NCBI GenBank assembly: GCA_023428245.1
Contig: JAEYYX010000129.1
Coordinates: 13,967 to 77,966 of the forward strand
Reading direction: 5' to 3'
Source: Pseudomonadota bacterium
GTDB lineage: Bacteria > Myxococcota_A > Polyangia > Polyangiales > Polyangiaceae
DNA length: 64,000 nt
A program made the position numbers and the translations under genes. Shown here piece by piece: positions 33,458-43,080 of the stretch. A model generated the notes under the pieces. It did no database searches and was not told the DNA's origin. It saw nothing but the letters and a program-made list of their open reading frames with translations. How positions within the stretch are numbered: position 1 is the stretch's first letter; the number at the start of each line of letters is the position of its first letter.

Positions 33458-35977
33458 TCACGGACTAGGCGTCGAGGAAGCGCAAGGACGCCTGGTTTCG
33501 TCCCGGCGAAGGTAGATCGCATAACGTCGCCCACCGAAACCCGAGTAGTAAGTGTGTTCGTGCTTGAAGAGCGATGACATGGCTCCTTTGGCGGCTCCCC
33601 GAAACTCGGACCCATCCTCAGACCAAAAGACGACGTCTGCAGCTTTGAGTAGATCGGCCCACTCTTGACTGTCTCGCGCAGTTCTTGACGGTTCCGGATA
33701 CTGCAGGAGATGTTGCGGAAGGGTCTCGAAGACTCCGAGCGCCTCAATCGGGTACAGACCATCCCGATACCCATGAAGATTTTTGGTGACAACGAGCATA
33801 GGCTCACAAGCCGGGGGAGCTTCATCAGGCATTGCCCATAGTTTCACATCGCTGGGGCCAGCCATGCGTTTCGCATAGTGTCGGGTGAACTCATGGAACA
33901 AAGCGTCCTCTTGTTTCGTGACGGGGTAGTCGTGTTTGTTCCAGGTGATGTGCGTGATGCCCACGTTCCGGTAGCCCAGATAGACCTCTCGGGCGTTCTT
34001 CATCGTTCGGTAGTCGATCACGTGCTGCCACCCGGCCCAATCACCCATCGTTCGCCGGTTGATTCCCAGATGGACATGCCCGGTATGCAGGAGCAGCGTT
34101 GCGTCCTCCGGAAGCTTCTCTCCGAGAACCCGATACGAGCTGCGAAAGCCGTCCCACCTAGCCTTCAAACTCCCATTCGGCGAACTGCGTACAAGGCTCA
34201 ACAGCGATTGAATCCTGTCCTGACCTCCGACCAGCATGAAGCGTGATCCCCAGCCAACCTGGAGAGCGACGGCTACCACTACGGCAGCGCGACCGCCCCA
34301 GCCCGCGCGCCAAAGCAGGGAGAGCAAGCAGCCTGTGACCGCGACGAACCAAGGCAGAACGAGCTGAAGATTTCTGTCGATTCGATAGGTGTAACACCAC
34401 AGGAAGAGCGCGGCGTTCGAAAGAAGAAAAGCCAGAAACAACTTTCGCCGCCGAAAGCTCAAGAGCCCAACTGGCAAGAGCAGAGTGAAGAGTGAACCGA
34501 AAACTGGGATCGCCTCCCCAAAGGCGTACTGGGGCTTCACCGAAAAGGTGAACATGAGTTCGAGCGCTTGGGGTATCGTGCTCGCGTACGCCTCACGCGT
34601 CTGCGTAAACGGATCGTAGGGCATGTTCTCGAGGTAAGGGCCATTCTTGAACACGCTCGGAAGCAGGGGATAGACGGGGTTCTTGTAGTAGATTGCGTTC
34701 CTGAGGAGGTGCGGTCCGAACGACAGTAGGAAGGCCAGGCCGTAGGCCAGAGGAGCTCCGAGCCATGCGCGAACAGGCAAGAAAAAGTCCGCTTGCCCTT
34801 TTCTCTTCCGGAGCCAACGCACGACCCCGTGCCTCGCCCAACGAATCGTTAGATACAGAAAGAGCGGCAAAACGAGGTAAAAACATTGAAACTTCGTGTG
34901 CATCAAGGCACCTGAAAACAGGCCCGCCATGACGCCATAGGACATGTTCAATGTACGCGCGGCCCGTACGCTCGCAATCAAGGCAGGGAGCGCAAAGAAA
35001 GCCGCAACGTGATCCGAGCCGCCGCCGAAATTTGAGTCGTAGATATAGAAACCGGGGAAAAGGAAAAACGCTGCCCAGACTCCGGGGAAGCGAGTCCTTC
35101 CCGAGAGCCAAGTGGACACCGCGGAAACTCCCAGCAAGGTGAAACCAAAGATTTGAAGTTCCAGCCATTGGGCGCAAAGCCAATGCAGCGCTGGATGCCC
35201 CAACCCGGGCACCATGAATGCCCAGGTGTAAAGGATACTCGCAAGGTGAGGGAGGTTCTTCGCAATGGACCCAAAGAACGGAACGAGCCCTCCCTCTCGC
35301 GCGTAATCCTCCGCGATCGTCAAGTGGGTCCATGTGCCATCGTAGTGGATTGAATTCGGCGTCGCGCTCTGCAGGACGACCAGAAAGATACCGATGTAAC
35401 CAAATGCGCGGACGAAATGGAGCAGGACACTCTCTCCCCCTTTCTCCTCCCGTCGTGAGGAACGTAGGAGACGAATGAGATCACCCAGTCCTAGAAGGAT
35501 CATGAGGCCTGGCATGAGCAGCGCCAGAACCGGACCAAAAAGTCTGAGAGTGCCCGCCACGTACAATAGCAAGGCGAAAGCGACCACCCCCAGAGTGACG
35601 GCATAAAGCAGTCGCTCCCGCCTGCCGCATCCGGGAGTCGGCAGGAAACGCAAGAGGAACGCGCCTGCCGAACACCAAGCGAGACCTAATAGTGCTTGGT
35701 AGCCGACAATCTTCGCATAGTCGACGATCCACCAATTGATCGGACGCCTGCTTTCCGGGGGAATGATTCCCAAAGCGACCGCAGCCAGAACGACGCTGAC
35801 GACCCCGACGCCCTGAAGCCAAATGGCCGATTTGCCTAATTCCTTGAACGAGGAGCGAATCTTCCCGGTCGCCCCACTCCCAACCTTCCCTAACACGATG
35901 CGAGGCATAGTGGGCTGCGTCGCTCCCAGCAACTCTGCCCAACCAAACCCGGTCTTACGCCGTGCCGCGTTCGCCAA
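33458..35977 (-). CDS. Large polytopic membrane protein, GT-C-type glycosyltransferase-like
   Basis: An 839-residue protein with about a dozen hydrophobic segments between residues 45 and 590, then a soluble C-terminal domain of about 240 residues (WNKHDYPVTKQEDALFHEF, MLVVTKNLHGYRDGLYPIE). A luminal loop with HYDGTWTHLTIAEDYAREGGLVPF after the early helices resembles the acidic loop of GT-C enzymes that use polyprenyl-phosphate sugars. The Asp in this loop would be the candidate catalytic residue. The start is uncertain: the longest frame begins with TTG 35977, and ATG 35908 would remove 23 residues. It is the first of five such membrane proteins in the surface-glycan region. Donor and acceptor are unknown. 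Confidence 0.72.
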   Translation of the reverse strand: MANAARRKTGFGWAELLGATQPTMPRIVLGKVGSGATGKIRSSFKELGKSAIWLQGVGVVSVVLAAVALGIIPPESRRPINWWIVDYAKIVGYQALLGLAWCSAGAFLLRFLPTPGCGRRERLLYAVTLGVVAFALLLYVAGTLRLFGPVLALLMPGLMILLGLGDLIRLLRSSRREEKGGESVLLHFVRAFGYIGIFLVVLQSATPNSIHYDGTWTHLTIAEDYAREGGLVPFFGSIAKNLPHLASILYTWAFMVPGLGHPALHWLCAQWLELQIFGFTLLGVSAVSTWLSGRTRFPGVWAAFFLFPGFYIYDSNFGGGSDHVAAFFALPALIASVRAARTLNMSYGVMAGLFSGALMHTKFQCFYLVLPLFLYLTIRWARHGVVRWLRKRKGQADFFLPVRAWLGAPLAYGLAFLLSFGPHLLRNAIYYKNPVYPLLPSVFKNGPYLENMPYDPFTQTREAYASTIPQALELMFTFSVKPQYAFGEAIPVFGSLFTLLLPVGLLSFRRRKLFLAFLLSNAALFLWCYTYRIDRNLQLVLPWFVAVTGCLLSLLWRAGWGGRAAVVVAVALQVGWGSRFMLVGGQDRIQSLLSLVRSSPNGSLKARWDGFRSSYRVLGEKLPEDATLLLHTGHVHLGINRRTMGDWAGWQHVIDYRTMKNAREVYLGYRNVGITHITWNKHDYPVTKQEDALFHEFTRHYAKRMAGPSDVKLWAMPDEAPPACEPMLVVTKNLHGYRDGLYPIEALGVFETLPQHLLQYPEPSRTARDSQEWADLLKAADVVFWSEDGSEFRGAAKGAMSSLFKHEHTYYSGFGGRRYAIYLRRDETRRPCASSTPSP

Positions 35978-36084
35978 GGAACCGTCCCACCGAAGCTGAG
36001 GATTCCTAAATAAGAGCTCCAGTCCAAGAAAATGCGTCTATTTCAATTGACGCGTCGCGGCCTTTTCCGTTCGATTGGACACAA

Positions 36085-36885
36085 ATGGTAGAATTTGAGG
36101 TCACTCGGGACGACTTCGCCCGCTACTTCCCTTCGACTCCGACGGCCCTTTGCATCAAAGAGTGCGCTCGACTGAGCTCACTCCGAAACGAGCCCCTGGG
36201 ATCACCGCTGCTCGACGTTGGCTGCGGGGACGGAGTCTTTGCCGAGATTGCATTTCAAGGGCTCGAAGCCTGGGGCATCGACATCAACGCCCACGAGACG
36301 AAGCTCGCTGAGAAGCGCGGTCCGTATCACCGCGTCATCACCGGAGATGTAACGACGTACGCACTTCCCGAATCCTACTTCGAAACCTGCGTCGCCAATT
36401 GCTCGCTCGAACACGTTCCGCGCCTGGACCTGGCACTTCAGGCCATCTTCCGTGCCTTGAAGCCAGGAGGGACCTTCATCACATACGTGCCCAATCGCGA
36501 CTGGGCCGAGGCCCTCTTGAGCTACCGGACGCTGTCGACCCTGAGCCCAGGGCTCGCCAGGCGTCTTCAGCATTTCATCGACGAGTTCTTCGTGCACGAA
36601 CATCTTCATGATCAAGATGGCTGGCGCAAGGTGGCCAGCGAAGCCGGATTTCAGGTCGAGCGAGTCGACCCGGTGCTGTCGAGCGCGACCACGATGGCGT
36701 TCGAGATGTTCCTGCTCCCGTCGCTGCTCGGTTTCGTTAACAAAAAGGTGACCCGACGCTGGACGAACTTCCCGGGCCTCCGGAGAATCCTCGCGGAGCC
36801 GGCCTATCGAATGGTTCAAGGAGCGCTTTCGCTCGGCGACAGCAGAAGAACCGCAGAATTCGTCATAGTTGCCAAGAAGCCATGA
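36085..36885 (+). CDS. SAM-dependent methyltransferase (class I), paralogue of the gene at 50111
   Basis: A 266-residue methyltransferase with motif I LLDVGCGDGVF (about 42-52), a strand-4 segment CVANCSLEHVPRLDLALQ and LKPGGTFITYVP. The opening DDFARYFPSTPTALCIKECARL is shared nearly word for word with the protein at 50111, as are the SSATTMAFEMFLLPSLLGF segment and the C-terminal FVIVAKKP, so the two are clear duplicates. Its location among glycosyltransferases suggests methylation of a sugar or lipid-linked intermediate. It overlaps the next methyltransferase by ATGA. Confidence 0.82.
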   Translation: MVEFEVTRDDFARYFPSTPTALCIKECARLSSLRNEPLGSPLLDVGCGDGVFAEIAFQGLEAWGIDINAHETKLAEKRGPYHRVITGDVTTYALPESYFETCVANCSLEHVPRLDLALQAIFRALKPGGTFITYVPNRDWAEALLSYRTLSTLSPGLARRLQHFIDEFFVHEHLHDQDGWRKVASEAGFQVERVDPVLSSATTMAFEMFLLPSLLGFVNKKVTRRWTNFPGLRRILAEPAYRMVQGALSLGDSRRTAEFVIVAKKP

Positions 36886-37550
36886 ACTCGCCCAACGAAC
36901 AACCGGACTACTTCTCGAATCATCACCTGAAACTTCGTTTTCCGTGGCGACTCTATCATGGACCCATCATTGAATCGCTTCAACGGGCTGTGGACGGAGC
37001 GTCCGGCCCGAACGTCTTGAATCTCGGTTCCGGTCCTTTTCTCGAGCTGCCGCTGATCAAGAACAGAGAGCGCCTGAGTCTAACCGCCTGCGACATCGAC
37101 GCGCGCGCCATGGACGAGGCAAGACGACTCTTTGGAAGTGAACTCAGGAGCTGCGACGTGCTCACGCCCGGCGCTCCTCTCCCTTACCCTGACGAGAGCT
37201 TCGACCTTGTCACATCGATGGACGTCGTCGAACACATCGTTGACCCTGTGCCCTGGCTTGCCGAAGCACTGCGCGTACTCAAGCCGGATGGACAGCTCTT
37301 CCTGACCACGCCGAACTACGCATCCGCTTCGATGAACATCCTCGAAGCTACAGCGCTGGAGCTCATCGCTCGCGCACAGGGGTTCAGTCGACGCGATATC
37401 CATCCTACTAAGATGACACCCGCGCGATTGGAAAAGTTCCTGCTCGACGCGGGCGGCACCGAGCTCGAGATCTCAACCGTTGCTTTCGGGTGGGTACTGA
37501 CGGCGTTTGCGAAGAAGCGCCGCAGCCCGTGCGTTCAGCACATCGTCTGA
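36882..37550 (+). CDS. SAM-dependent methyltransferase (class I)
   Basis: A 222-residue Methyltransf_11-type enzyme. Motif I is degenerate but recognisable, VLNLGSGPFLELP (45-57), followed by LTACDIDARAMDEARRLFG, then FDLVTSMDVVEHIVDPVPWLAEALRVLKPDGQLFLTTPN. It is coupled to the preceding methyltransferase through an ATGA overlap and ends 7 bases before the convergent glycosyltransferase gene. It is not closely similar to its neighbour, so the pair probably act on different positions or substrates. The specificity cannot be told from sequence. Confidence 0.8.
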   Translation: MNSPNEQPDYFSNHHLKLRFPWRLYHGPIIESLQRAVDGASGPNVLNLGSGPFLELPLIKNRERLSLTACDIDARAMDEARRLFGSELRSCDVLTPGAPLPYPDESFDLVTSMDVVEHIVDPVPWLAEALRVLKPDGQLFLTTPNYASASMNILEATALELIARAQGFSRRDIHPTKMTPARLEKFLLDAGGTELEISTVAFGWVLTAFAKKRRSPCVQHIV

Positions 37551-37557
37551 CTTACCG

Positions 37558-38847
37558 TTAGGCAGTCAACGCCCCATCCCGCCGCGGCGTCTCGTTGACC
37601 TTAAGAAGGGCCTGGAGCGTCTCCCAAGAGAGGTTCGGCTCGAGCCCGGCGCCAGGTCTCGCAATTACGCGCAGCTCCGAGTTCGTCCAAGTGATCTGGC
37701 GGTGCAGGAAATAGTTCCACAGCCCGACCAGAGCGATCCCCACGGCGTTGGCCGAATAGCGGTCGAGTCCAGAAAACTCTACCAATAGACTGAGCGCAAA
37801 TGTGGCGGCAAGGAGCCCGACCACTGCCACAGCGACAAAGGCGAAGAGTCGTCGCATAGATTGGGTTCTTGTGCGCGAAAGCGCAGTGCGCCTGAACGTC
37901 CAATATTCGAGCAGTGGGAAACTCAGCGCGAGCGCAATGAATCCGCTGGCCAATTTGCTGCGCGCGATGCCCCACCCGAGCATCGCCGTGTCACTGAACA
38001 CATAGAGCAGCCCCATATCGATCAGGCTCGCGATGAGCCCCACCGTCGCGTAGCGGAGGATGGGGAAGCGAGAGGAGATCTTGAGCCGAAGCCGCAACAG
38101 ATGCAGCAAATACTCCACGTAGACTCGCGGGGAAACCTTTGACTCCCCCTCCTCACGCTCACGGAAGACGTAGGCAGTCTCGCCGATCCAGCGCACCTTC
38201 CCCTGCGCCACGACCTCGATCAAGATCTTATATCCAATCGGATCGAGCGGTACTCCCACAACAGAGCAACGCCTCACAAGAAACATGCCGCTCATTGGAT
38301 CGGTTAATCGACCCAGAACCTCCGGCAAGATCAACAAGCCTAGGAGCTGCGCGCCGCGCGATAGCACTCGCCTCGAGAAGCTCCAGTCGCTGACCCCTCC
38401 GCCTTCCGCGTTCCTGCTTCCCACGGCAAGGTCCGCGCCGCGACCGACCTCCGCCAAGAGCGCCCGAAGCGCCTCGGGCGGATGCTGCAGATCGGCGTCA
38501 ATGACTCCGAGCACTTCTCCGCGCGCCACTTGCCAGCCTCGGATGACAGCGGTGGCGAGCCCTCTTTCGTCCTTACGTCGAAGTACGCGCACAGAGGGGT
38601 AAACCTCAGCCAATTCGGCAGCGATACGCCACGTCTCGTCCTTGCTGTCATCGTCGACAACGATCAGTTCAAAGCGCCGTCCCAAGAGGGGACGCAAGAG
38701 GCTCTCAAGCCTCTCAATGAGAGGCGCAATATTGCTCGCTTCGTTGTAGGTAGGAATCACCAGGGAAAAGATCACCGGCTCTGGCGGCGCGGCGGGAATG
38801 ACAAATTGGCCCTTTGGAGGCTCCACATAGACGGGGTGCTGATTCAT
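37558..38847 (-). CDS. Family 2 glycosyltransferase (polyprenol-phosphate sugar synthase type) fused to GtrA
   Basis: A 429-residue two-domain protein. Residues 25-265 are a DPM1-like GT2 domain: FSLVIPTYNEASNIAPLI, LIVVDDDSKDET, the metal-binding DADLQHPPE at 117-125 and LTDPMSGMFLVRR. Residues about 268-390 form four helices of a GtrA domain (RYATVGLIASLIDMGLLY, NYFLHRQITW). Such proteins load a sugar onto polyprenyl phosphate and are thought to help flip it. The product would feed the GT-C-like proteins nearby. It converges on the two methyltransferase genes. The gene at 50965 is its paralogue without GtrA. Confidence 0.88.
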   Translation of the reverse strand: MNQHPVYVEPPKGQFVIPAAPPEPVIFSLVIPTYNEASNIAPLIERLESLLRPLLGRRFELIVVDDDSKDETWRIAAELAEVYPSVRVLRRKDERGLATAVIRGWQVARGEVLGVIDADLQHPPEALRALLAEVGRGADLAVGSRNAEGGGVSDWSFSRRVLSRGAQLLGLLILPEVLGRLTDPMSGMFLVRRCSVVGVPLDPIGYKILIEVVAQGKVRWIGETAYVFREREEGESKVSPRVYVEYLLHLLRLRLKISSRFPILRYATVGLIASLIDMGLLYVFSDTAMLGWGIARSKLASGFIALALSFPLLEYWTFRRTALSRTRTQSMRRLFAFVAVAVVGLLAATFALSLLVEFSGLDRYSANAVGIALVGLWNYFLHRQITWTNSELRVIARPGAGLEPNLSWETLQALLKVNETPRRDGALTA

Positions 38848-39052
38848 CGGGCAACTTTCGAGACCGCAGGCGCGGCCGAGTACGCTCAGTCAACTCTACT
38901 TACGATCCCACGCCACACCAAACCTTCGCCTCGCCGCACGTCCTGGATCAGGCCACGTGAATGATGTGAGTTCGGTCCGTGAGCTAGAGCTCTGGGAACG
39001 CGCCTCCCGACCAACCATTGTGAGGGTTTGAGGCTACCAGGCCGGCCTTCCG

Positions 39053-39802
39053 TTAGCGGCTTGCGGGACGAAAGCGCCGGCCCCAAGCGTGCTTGACTTG
39101 AACGAGGAAGTTCAGGACAGGGGAGGGCAGGCTTGCCAGGATGGCGTTTCGTGTCCGCCAAGTCCAAGGAGCAAGCTCCCTCGGCTCACCGTCCACCCGA
39201 CTTTCGAGGACAGCATTAGGAAGGAGGGAGAGGGCGTCGTCTCTCACGTAAAGAAGGGTGTTGTAACGGTACCATGGCTCCACATTCGAGCTTCGCGCAA
39301 CGAGCGGCCGCACTGGGTCGAAACAGGAAAAGCCCAGAGCTTCGAAGTGCTCCTTCCAGTAGCCGAGAGGTTGCTCGTTCACGTGAAACTCCCCGCCCTG
39401 CCCTGGGACCGCGGCCGAGAAGAGAATCACACTGCCGTGGCGTGCCAAATTCTCAACGAAGATACGCGCTGAGCTCTCTGGGATGTGCTCCGCGACCTCG
39501 AGGGATGTAACGAGTGAAAACTTCCGCCCGAAATCGAAAACTTGGGCGAGATCCTGACTATGAAAAGAGCCCTCCGGGATCAGGAGAGACCGCTTGTCGA
39601 CATAGACCCCGTCGGTCCCTTGAACATCGGGCACCCCCGCCTCACCCCACACTCGGCACCAAGCTCCAGCGCCACACCCGACATCGAGCACTGAGTCAGG
39701 CTTAAGCCAACCGGTCACAAGCGGACAGATAACCCGCGCCGACGCGAGAGACCCGGCATTGATGTATTCGTAGAAGCCTGCGTCGTACTTGTGACCTTCC
39801 AT
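39053..39802 (-). CDS. SAM-dependent methyltransferase (class I)
   Basis: A 249-residue methyltransferase with motif I VLDVGCGAGAWCRVWGEAGV (about 38-57), GTDGVYVDKRSLLIP as the strand-2 acidic region and FSLVTSLEVAEHIPESSARIFVENLARHG. The C-terminal half includes GYWKEHFEALGFSCFDPVRP, typical of enzymes in polysaccharide loci. The ATG at 39802 (MEGHKYDAGFYEYI) fits the family start; the upstream frame is non-homologous and crosses the divergent gene's leader. It is transcribed away from the DUF2079 gene at 39917. Confidence 0.82.
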   Translation of the reverse strand: MEGHKYDAGFYEYINAGSLASARVICPLVTGWLKPDSVLDVGCGAGAWCRVWGEAGVPDVQGTDGVYVDKRSLLIPEGSFHSQDLAQVFDFGRKFSLVTSLEVAEHIPESSARIFVENLARHGSVILFSAAVPGQGGEFHVNEQPLGYWKEHFEALGFSCFDPVRPLVARSSNVEPWYRYNTLLYVRDDALSLLPNAVLESRVDGEPRELAPWTWRTRNAILASLPSPVLNFLVQVKHAWGRRFRPASR

Positions 39803-39916
39803 AGGCACACGGGCCCTAGCACAAATACCCGGGCCCCGGGAGGCGCAACCGCGCATCGCGGTCGGCCATTTTGCCGCGTTGTCGCCTGGCGCCATCCGTG
39901 AGACCTTCCTAACCCC

Positions 39917-41890
39917 ATGCTGCCGGCTACACCTGCTTCTCGGCGCATATCGCCGCAAAGAGGGCAGGCGCTCTCACAACTTACGACGGCGCTACTCTTG
40001 CTTTTCGCCGAGGAAGCGGCCCTCGCATGGCTATTCGCGCTGGGGAGTGCGGACGGGCGGGACCTCATCGCAAGAAACGCGTGGCCGTCGCCAATGAGGA
40101 ACGAGTTACTCGTCGGTCTCGCCGTCCTCTGGACGCTCACCCTTGTCGGGGTTGTCTTCATGTATCTGCGGGGCGCAATTTCACGCGCCCTTCGCGGGGG
40201 TTATCTCCTCCTGCCTCTCATCCCGCTAGCACTCTTGCCAGGACTATTGGTCCCTCACTATTTCCGAGGAAAGCCGCTCATCTTCCTGAGTATCTTGGCG
40301 CTATATGGCTTCCTCGCCGAACGCTGCTTCACGACTTCAGCCGAGCAGTTTTTCGTAAGATCCCAAGCGAGCACTGGTCCCTCGAAGTGGAAAAAGGCTA
40401 ACAAGATCCTTCGCTGGCTCCCATTTCTGATCGTAGGACTGTCGAGCGTCGCCTACACCTTCACAACCGGCCTTCTTACGGTCTGGAAACACCATGGGTT
40501 CAACACCGGGGCCTACGATCTCGCGATCTTCGACAACCTGATGTGGAACGCCATGCACGGAGCTCCCTACCGCTCCAGCATCGACGGCAACGGCAACTCG
40601 CTGACCGTCCATGCTGAGATAGCGATGGTCCTGTTCGTGCCATTTTACGCAATCCATCCGTCTTCGGAGGCGCTCCTTTGGATCCAGGCGGGTTGTCTAG
40701 GACTCGGCGCGATCCCCCTCTTTCTCCTCGCCCGTCAGTTTGTCTCGGCGGGGTACGCCCTCATCGTCGCCCTGTCCTACCTCCTCTACGCGCCACTGCA
40801 TGGATCGCAGTTCTACGACTACCACTGGCTCGCGATCCTGCCGCCCTTCCTGTTCTTGAACTTCTACAGCATCGTCACGGAGCGCCACAAACTCACCATC
40901 GCGACGACCCTACTCCTCTGGCTCCTGCGAGAAGACGTCTCTCCGGGACTCATGATGCTCGGCCTCGTCCTCGCAATCTCGGGCTATAGGGTGCGCACTG
41001 GCGTGCTGCTCGCCATCGGATCGGGGCTTTGGTTTGTCCTCATCAAGTTCGTGATCATGCCGAGTATGGGGACTTGGAACTTCGAGAACCTTTACGAAGA
41101 CCTGACCACGCCGACTGAGAAAGGCTACGGCTCTGTCGTTAAGACCTTGATCACGAATCCGTGGTTCGTGATTCAGAAGCTGCTCAAAGCCTCCAAACTA
41201 GAGTATGCGCTCCACATCCTTGCGCCGGTTCTTTTGATCCCGTTCCGACGCCTCGGCCTGGGAGCTCTCCTTCTAGCTCCGGCCTTCTTCACCATCTTCA
41301 CGAACTCGCCGCCCACGTATTCGATCACCTATCAATACTCGGCACACTGCACAGGCTACGTATTCGGCGCCGTCGCCTTTTATCTCGGCTCGCTCCCTAG
41401 TCCCGCTCGCCGCTTCGGCACTACCGCCGCGCTTGCAGCGGCCATGTTCTGCCATTCCGCCAACTTCGGCGCGCTCATTCGGCCTGACCACTTCATCAGC
41501 GGACCGATCCCTGAGATGATACGCAAGCGCGACGCCGAAGCAGACCGTCTCAACGCCCTCTCCATCCTCAAAGCTCAGATCCCGGTCGACGAGTCTGTCA
41601 TCGCGACCACCCGCGAATCTTCTCACCTGTCCGCAAGAGCTCATATCTATTCCTTCGGCCACAGCCAATTTCGCGCCACCTACGCCCTCATTCACCCCGG
41701 CTCATTGGGCATGGGCACAACCGATCGAGACATCCTGGCCGTACTCGGAAGCGGCGAGTATGGGCTCTATGCCGAGCTCGGCGACTTCACACTTTGGAAA
41801 AAGGGGCATGAATCAGACGCGACGAGCGAAGCGCTTGAGCGCCTCCAGGAGCGCCTCGAGCCACGGCACGGCAGAGGCGAGAGGGAATAG
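39917..41890 (+). CDS. DUF2079 polytopic membrane protein
   Basis: A 657-residue protein with about a dozen membrane segments. The DUF2079 signature follows the first helices: GFNTGAYDLAIFDNLMWNA, then SLTVHAEIAMVLFVPFYAI, FYDYHWLAILPPFLF and LLREDVSPGLMMLG. The family looks like GT-C glycosyltransferases, and the Asp in AYDLAIFDN is a candidate catalytic or donor-binding residue. The final 130 residues form an extracytoplasmic domain containing VIATTRESSHLSARAHIY. It is paralogous to the protein at 46831. It heads a three-gene run with the next two genes, with gaps of 31 and 10 bases. Confidence 0.85.
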   Translation: MLPATPASRRISPQRGQALSQLTTALLLLFAEEAALAWLFALGSADGRDLIARNAWPSPMRNELLVGLAVLWTLTLVGVVFMYLRGAISRALRGGYLLLPLIPLALLPGLLVPHYFRGKPLIFLSILALYGFLAERCFTTSAEQFFVRSQASTGPSKWKKANKILRWLPFLIVGLSSVAYTFTTGLLTVWKHHGFNTGAYDLAIFDNLMWNAMHGAPYRSSIDGNGNSLTVHAEIAMVLFVPFYAIHPSSEALLWIQAGCLGLGAIPLFLLARQFVSAGYALIVALSYLLYAPLHGSQFYDYHWLAILPPFLFLNFYSIVTERHKLTIATTLLLWLLREDVSPGLMMLGLVLAISGYRVRTGVLLAIGSGLWFVLIKFVIMPSMGTWNFENLYEDLTTPTEKGYGSVVKTLITNPWFVIQKLLKASKLEYALHILAPVLLIPFRRLGLGALLLAPAFFTIFTNSPPTYSITYQYSAHCTGYVFGAVAFYLGSLPSPARRFGTTAALAAAMFCHSANFGALIRPDHFISGPIPEMIRKRDAEADRLNALSILKAQIPVDESVIATTRESSHLSARAHIYSFGHSQFRATYALIHPGSLGMGTTDRDILAVLGSGEYGLYAELGDFTLWKKGHESDATSEALERLQERLEPRHGRGERE

Positions 41891-41921
41891 GGGGCGTCTG
41901 GTCTATTTCTGAAGATTGGCT

Positions 41922-43070
41922 ATGAGTCCCGAGGTTGGAGAGAGTCATCGCATGACGAACGAGGTAGGGCAGGATTCGACAAACGAGGGAACGGAGCCGT
42001 CTGAAGAAGTGGCGCCCGAAACGCGCAACGAGCCGTCAGGGCGAGCCTGGTCTCTCACGGGTTGGTTCTGGCAGGGACAAAGGGCGCAAGAACTCAAGCG
42101 CGAGCTCCGTCAAAGGTCTCCACGCACCGAAGCGCTCGCGCTCCGCGCGCAAGCAACGCTCGCCGCAGCAAGAAATCTCAAGCCCGAAGAGGGCGAGACG
42201 AAGAGCGCAAGTGCTATCGTCGCTTCCCTCTACCTTGACGCCGTGCACTGGTCACTCGAAGCCCTGAGTGAGGCGGCACGACCTTTCGATCCTAGCTCGG
42301 GAGACAAGGCGGCCTTGCCTGAAGTCGAGGGTATCGCGCACAATCCAGAACTCAAGAGTTCGTCAGTCACGAGTTCATCGCGCCAAGGCTTCAACCCAGA
42401 GCTCTGTGCCCGCTTCGTACAGAAGAACCTCGAGGGCGCCGTACTGACCTACGAAAAGCTGCGAGCCCAGAGTGCAACGGCGCTCTGGGAGGTCGCACTC
42501 GACGCTCGAGAGTTAGCGGACCTCGATCGGCTCGCCGAGGCGACGCTCGACGATGCGGAGCGCCCCTCACGAGAGCTCGACGACATCTGGTTCGCCCGCC
42601 TCGTCCGCTTAGTGGTGCCCCTGGTCCTTCTCACGGCTGTTGCTCTCGCGGGCGCAGCGGCGATTCATCGCGCCCAGGTGCTTGCCGAAACTCAATTCGC
42701 TTGGGAAGCGAGCTCCAAGTATCCGGCAGAAAAGGGCTGCGAGTCCCCGCAGCAGGAGTGCGCAGAGTCCCGCTTCTTCTTCTGTACCGACAATGAGGAT
42801 AAGCCTTGGATTCGCTTCGACCTCGGGGAGACTCGCTCGATTTCACGCGTCCTCGTAAAAAATCGGACCGACTGCGGAGGATGCGCGGAGCGTGCGGTGC
42901 CACTGGCCATCGAAGTCAGTGAAGACGGCAAGAGCTGGAAGGAAGTTGCGCGCCAAACCGATTCGTTTGAGGAATGGAAGGCCAAGTTCCCAGCCGAACA
43001 GGCCCGCTGGGTGCGGCTGCGCGCGCAGAAGCGCACCTTCCTCCACCTTCAGCAGGTGAGAATTCACTGA
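41922..43070 (+). CDS. Membrane-anchored protein with C-terminal discoidin-like (F5/8C) domain
   Basis: A 382-residue protein. Residues 1-40 are acidic and disordered; GWFWQGQRAQELKRE begins a helical cytosolic part to about 225 that is paralogous to the protein at 32752. One transmembrane helix lies at about 230-250 (LVRLVVPLVLLTAVALAGAAA). The outer part (258-382) has a discoidin-like pattern: PWIRFDLGETRSISRVLVKNR, DCGGCAERAVPLAIEVSEDG and ARWVRLRAQKRTFLHLQQV. Discoidin domains often bind glycans, matching the glycan locus around it. The ATG at 41922 was chosen; ATG 41952 with GGAGAGAG upstream is an alternative. Confidence 0.8.
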   Translation: MSPEVGESHRMTNEVGQDSTNEGTEPSEEVAPETRNEPSGRAWSLTGWFWQGQRAQELKRELRQRSPRTEALALRAQATLAAARNLKPEEGETKSASAIVASLYLDAVHWSLEALSEAARPFDPSSGDKAALPEVEGIAHNPELKSSSVTSSSRQGFNPELCARFVQKNLEGAVLTYEKLRAQSATALWEVALDARELADLDRLAEATLDDAERPSRELDDIWFARLVRLVVPLVLLTAVALAGAAAIHRAQVLAETQFAWEASSKYPAEKGCESPQQECAESRFFFCTDNEDKPWIRFDLGETRSISRVLVKNRTDCGGCAERAVPLAIEVSEDGKSWKEVARQTDSFEEWKAKFPAEQARWVRLRAQKRTFLHLQQVRIH

Positions 43071-43080
43071 ACTTCTTTCC

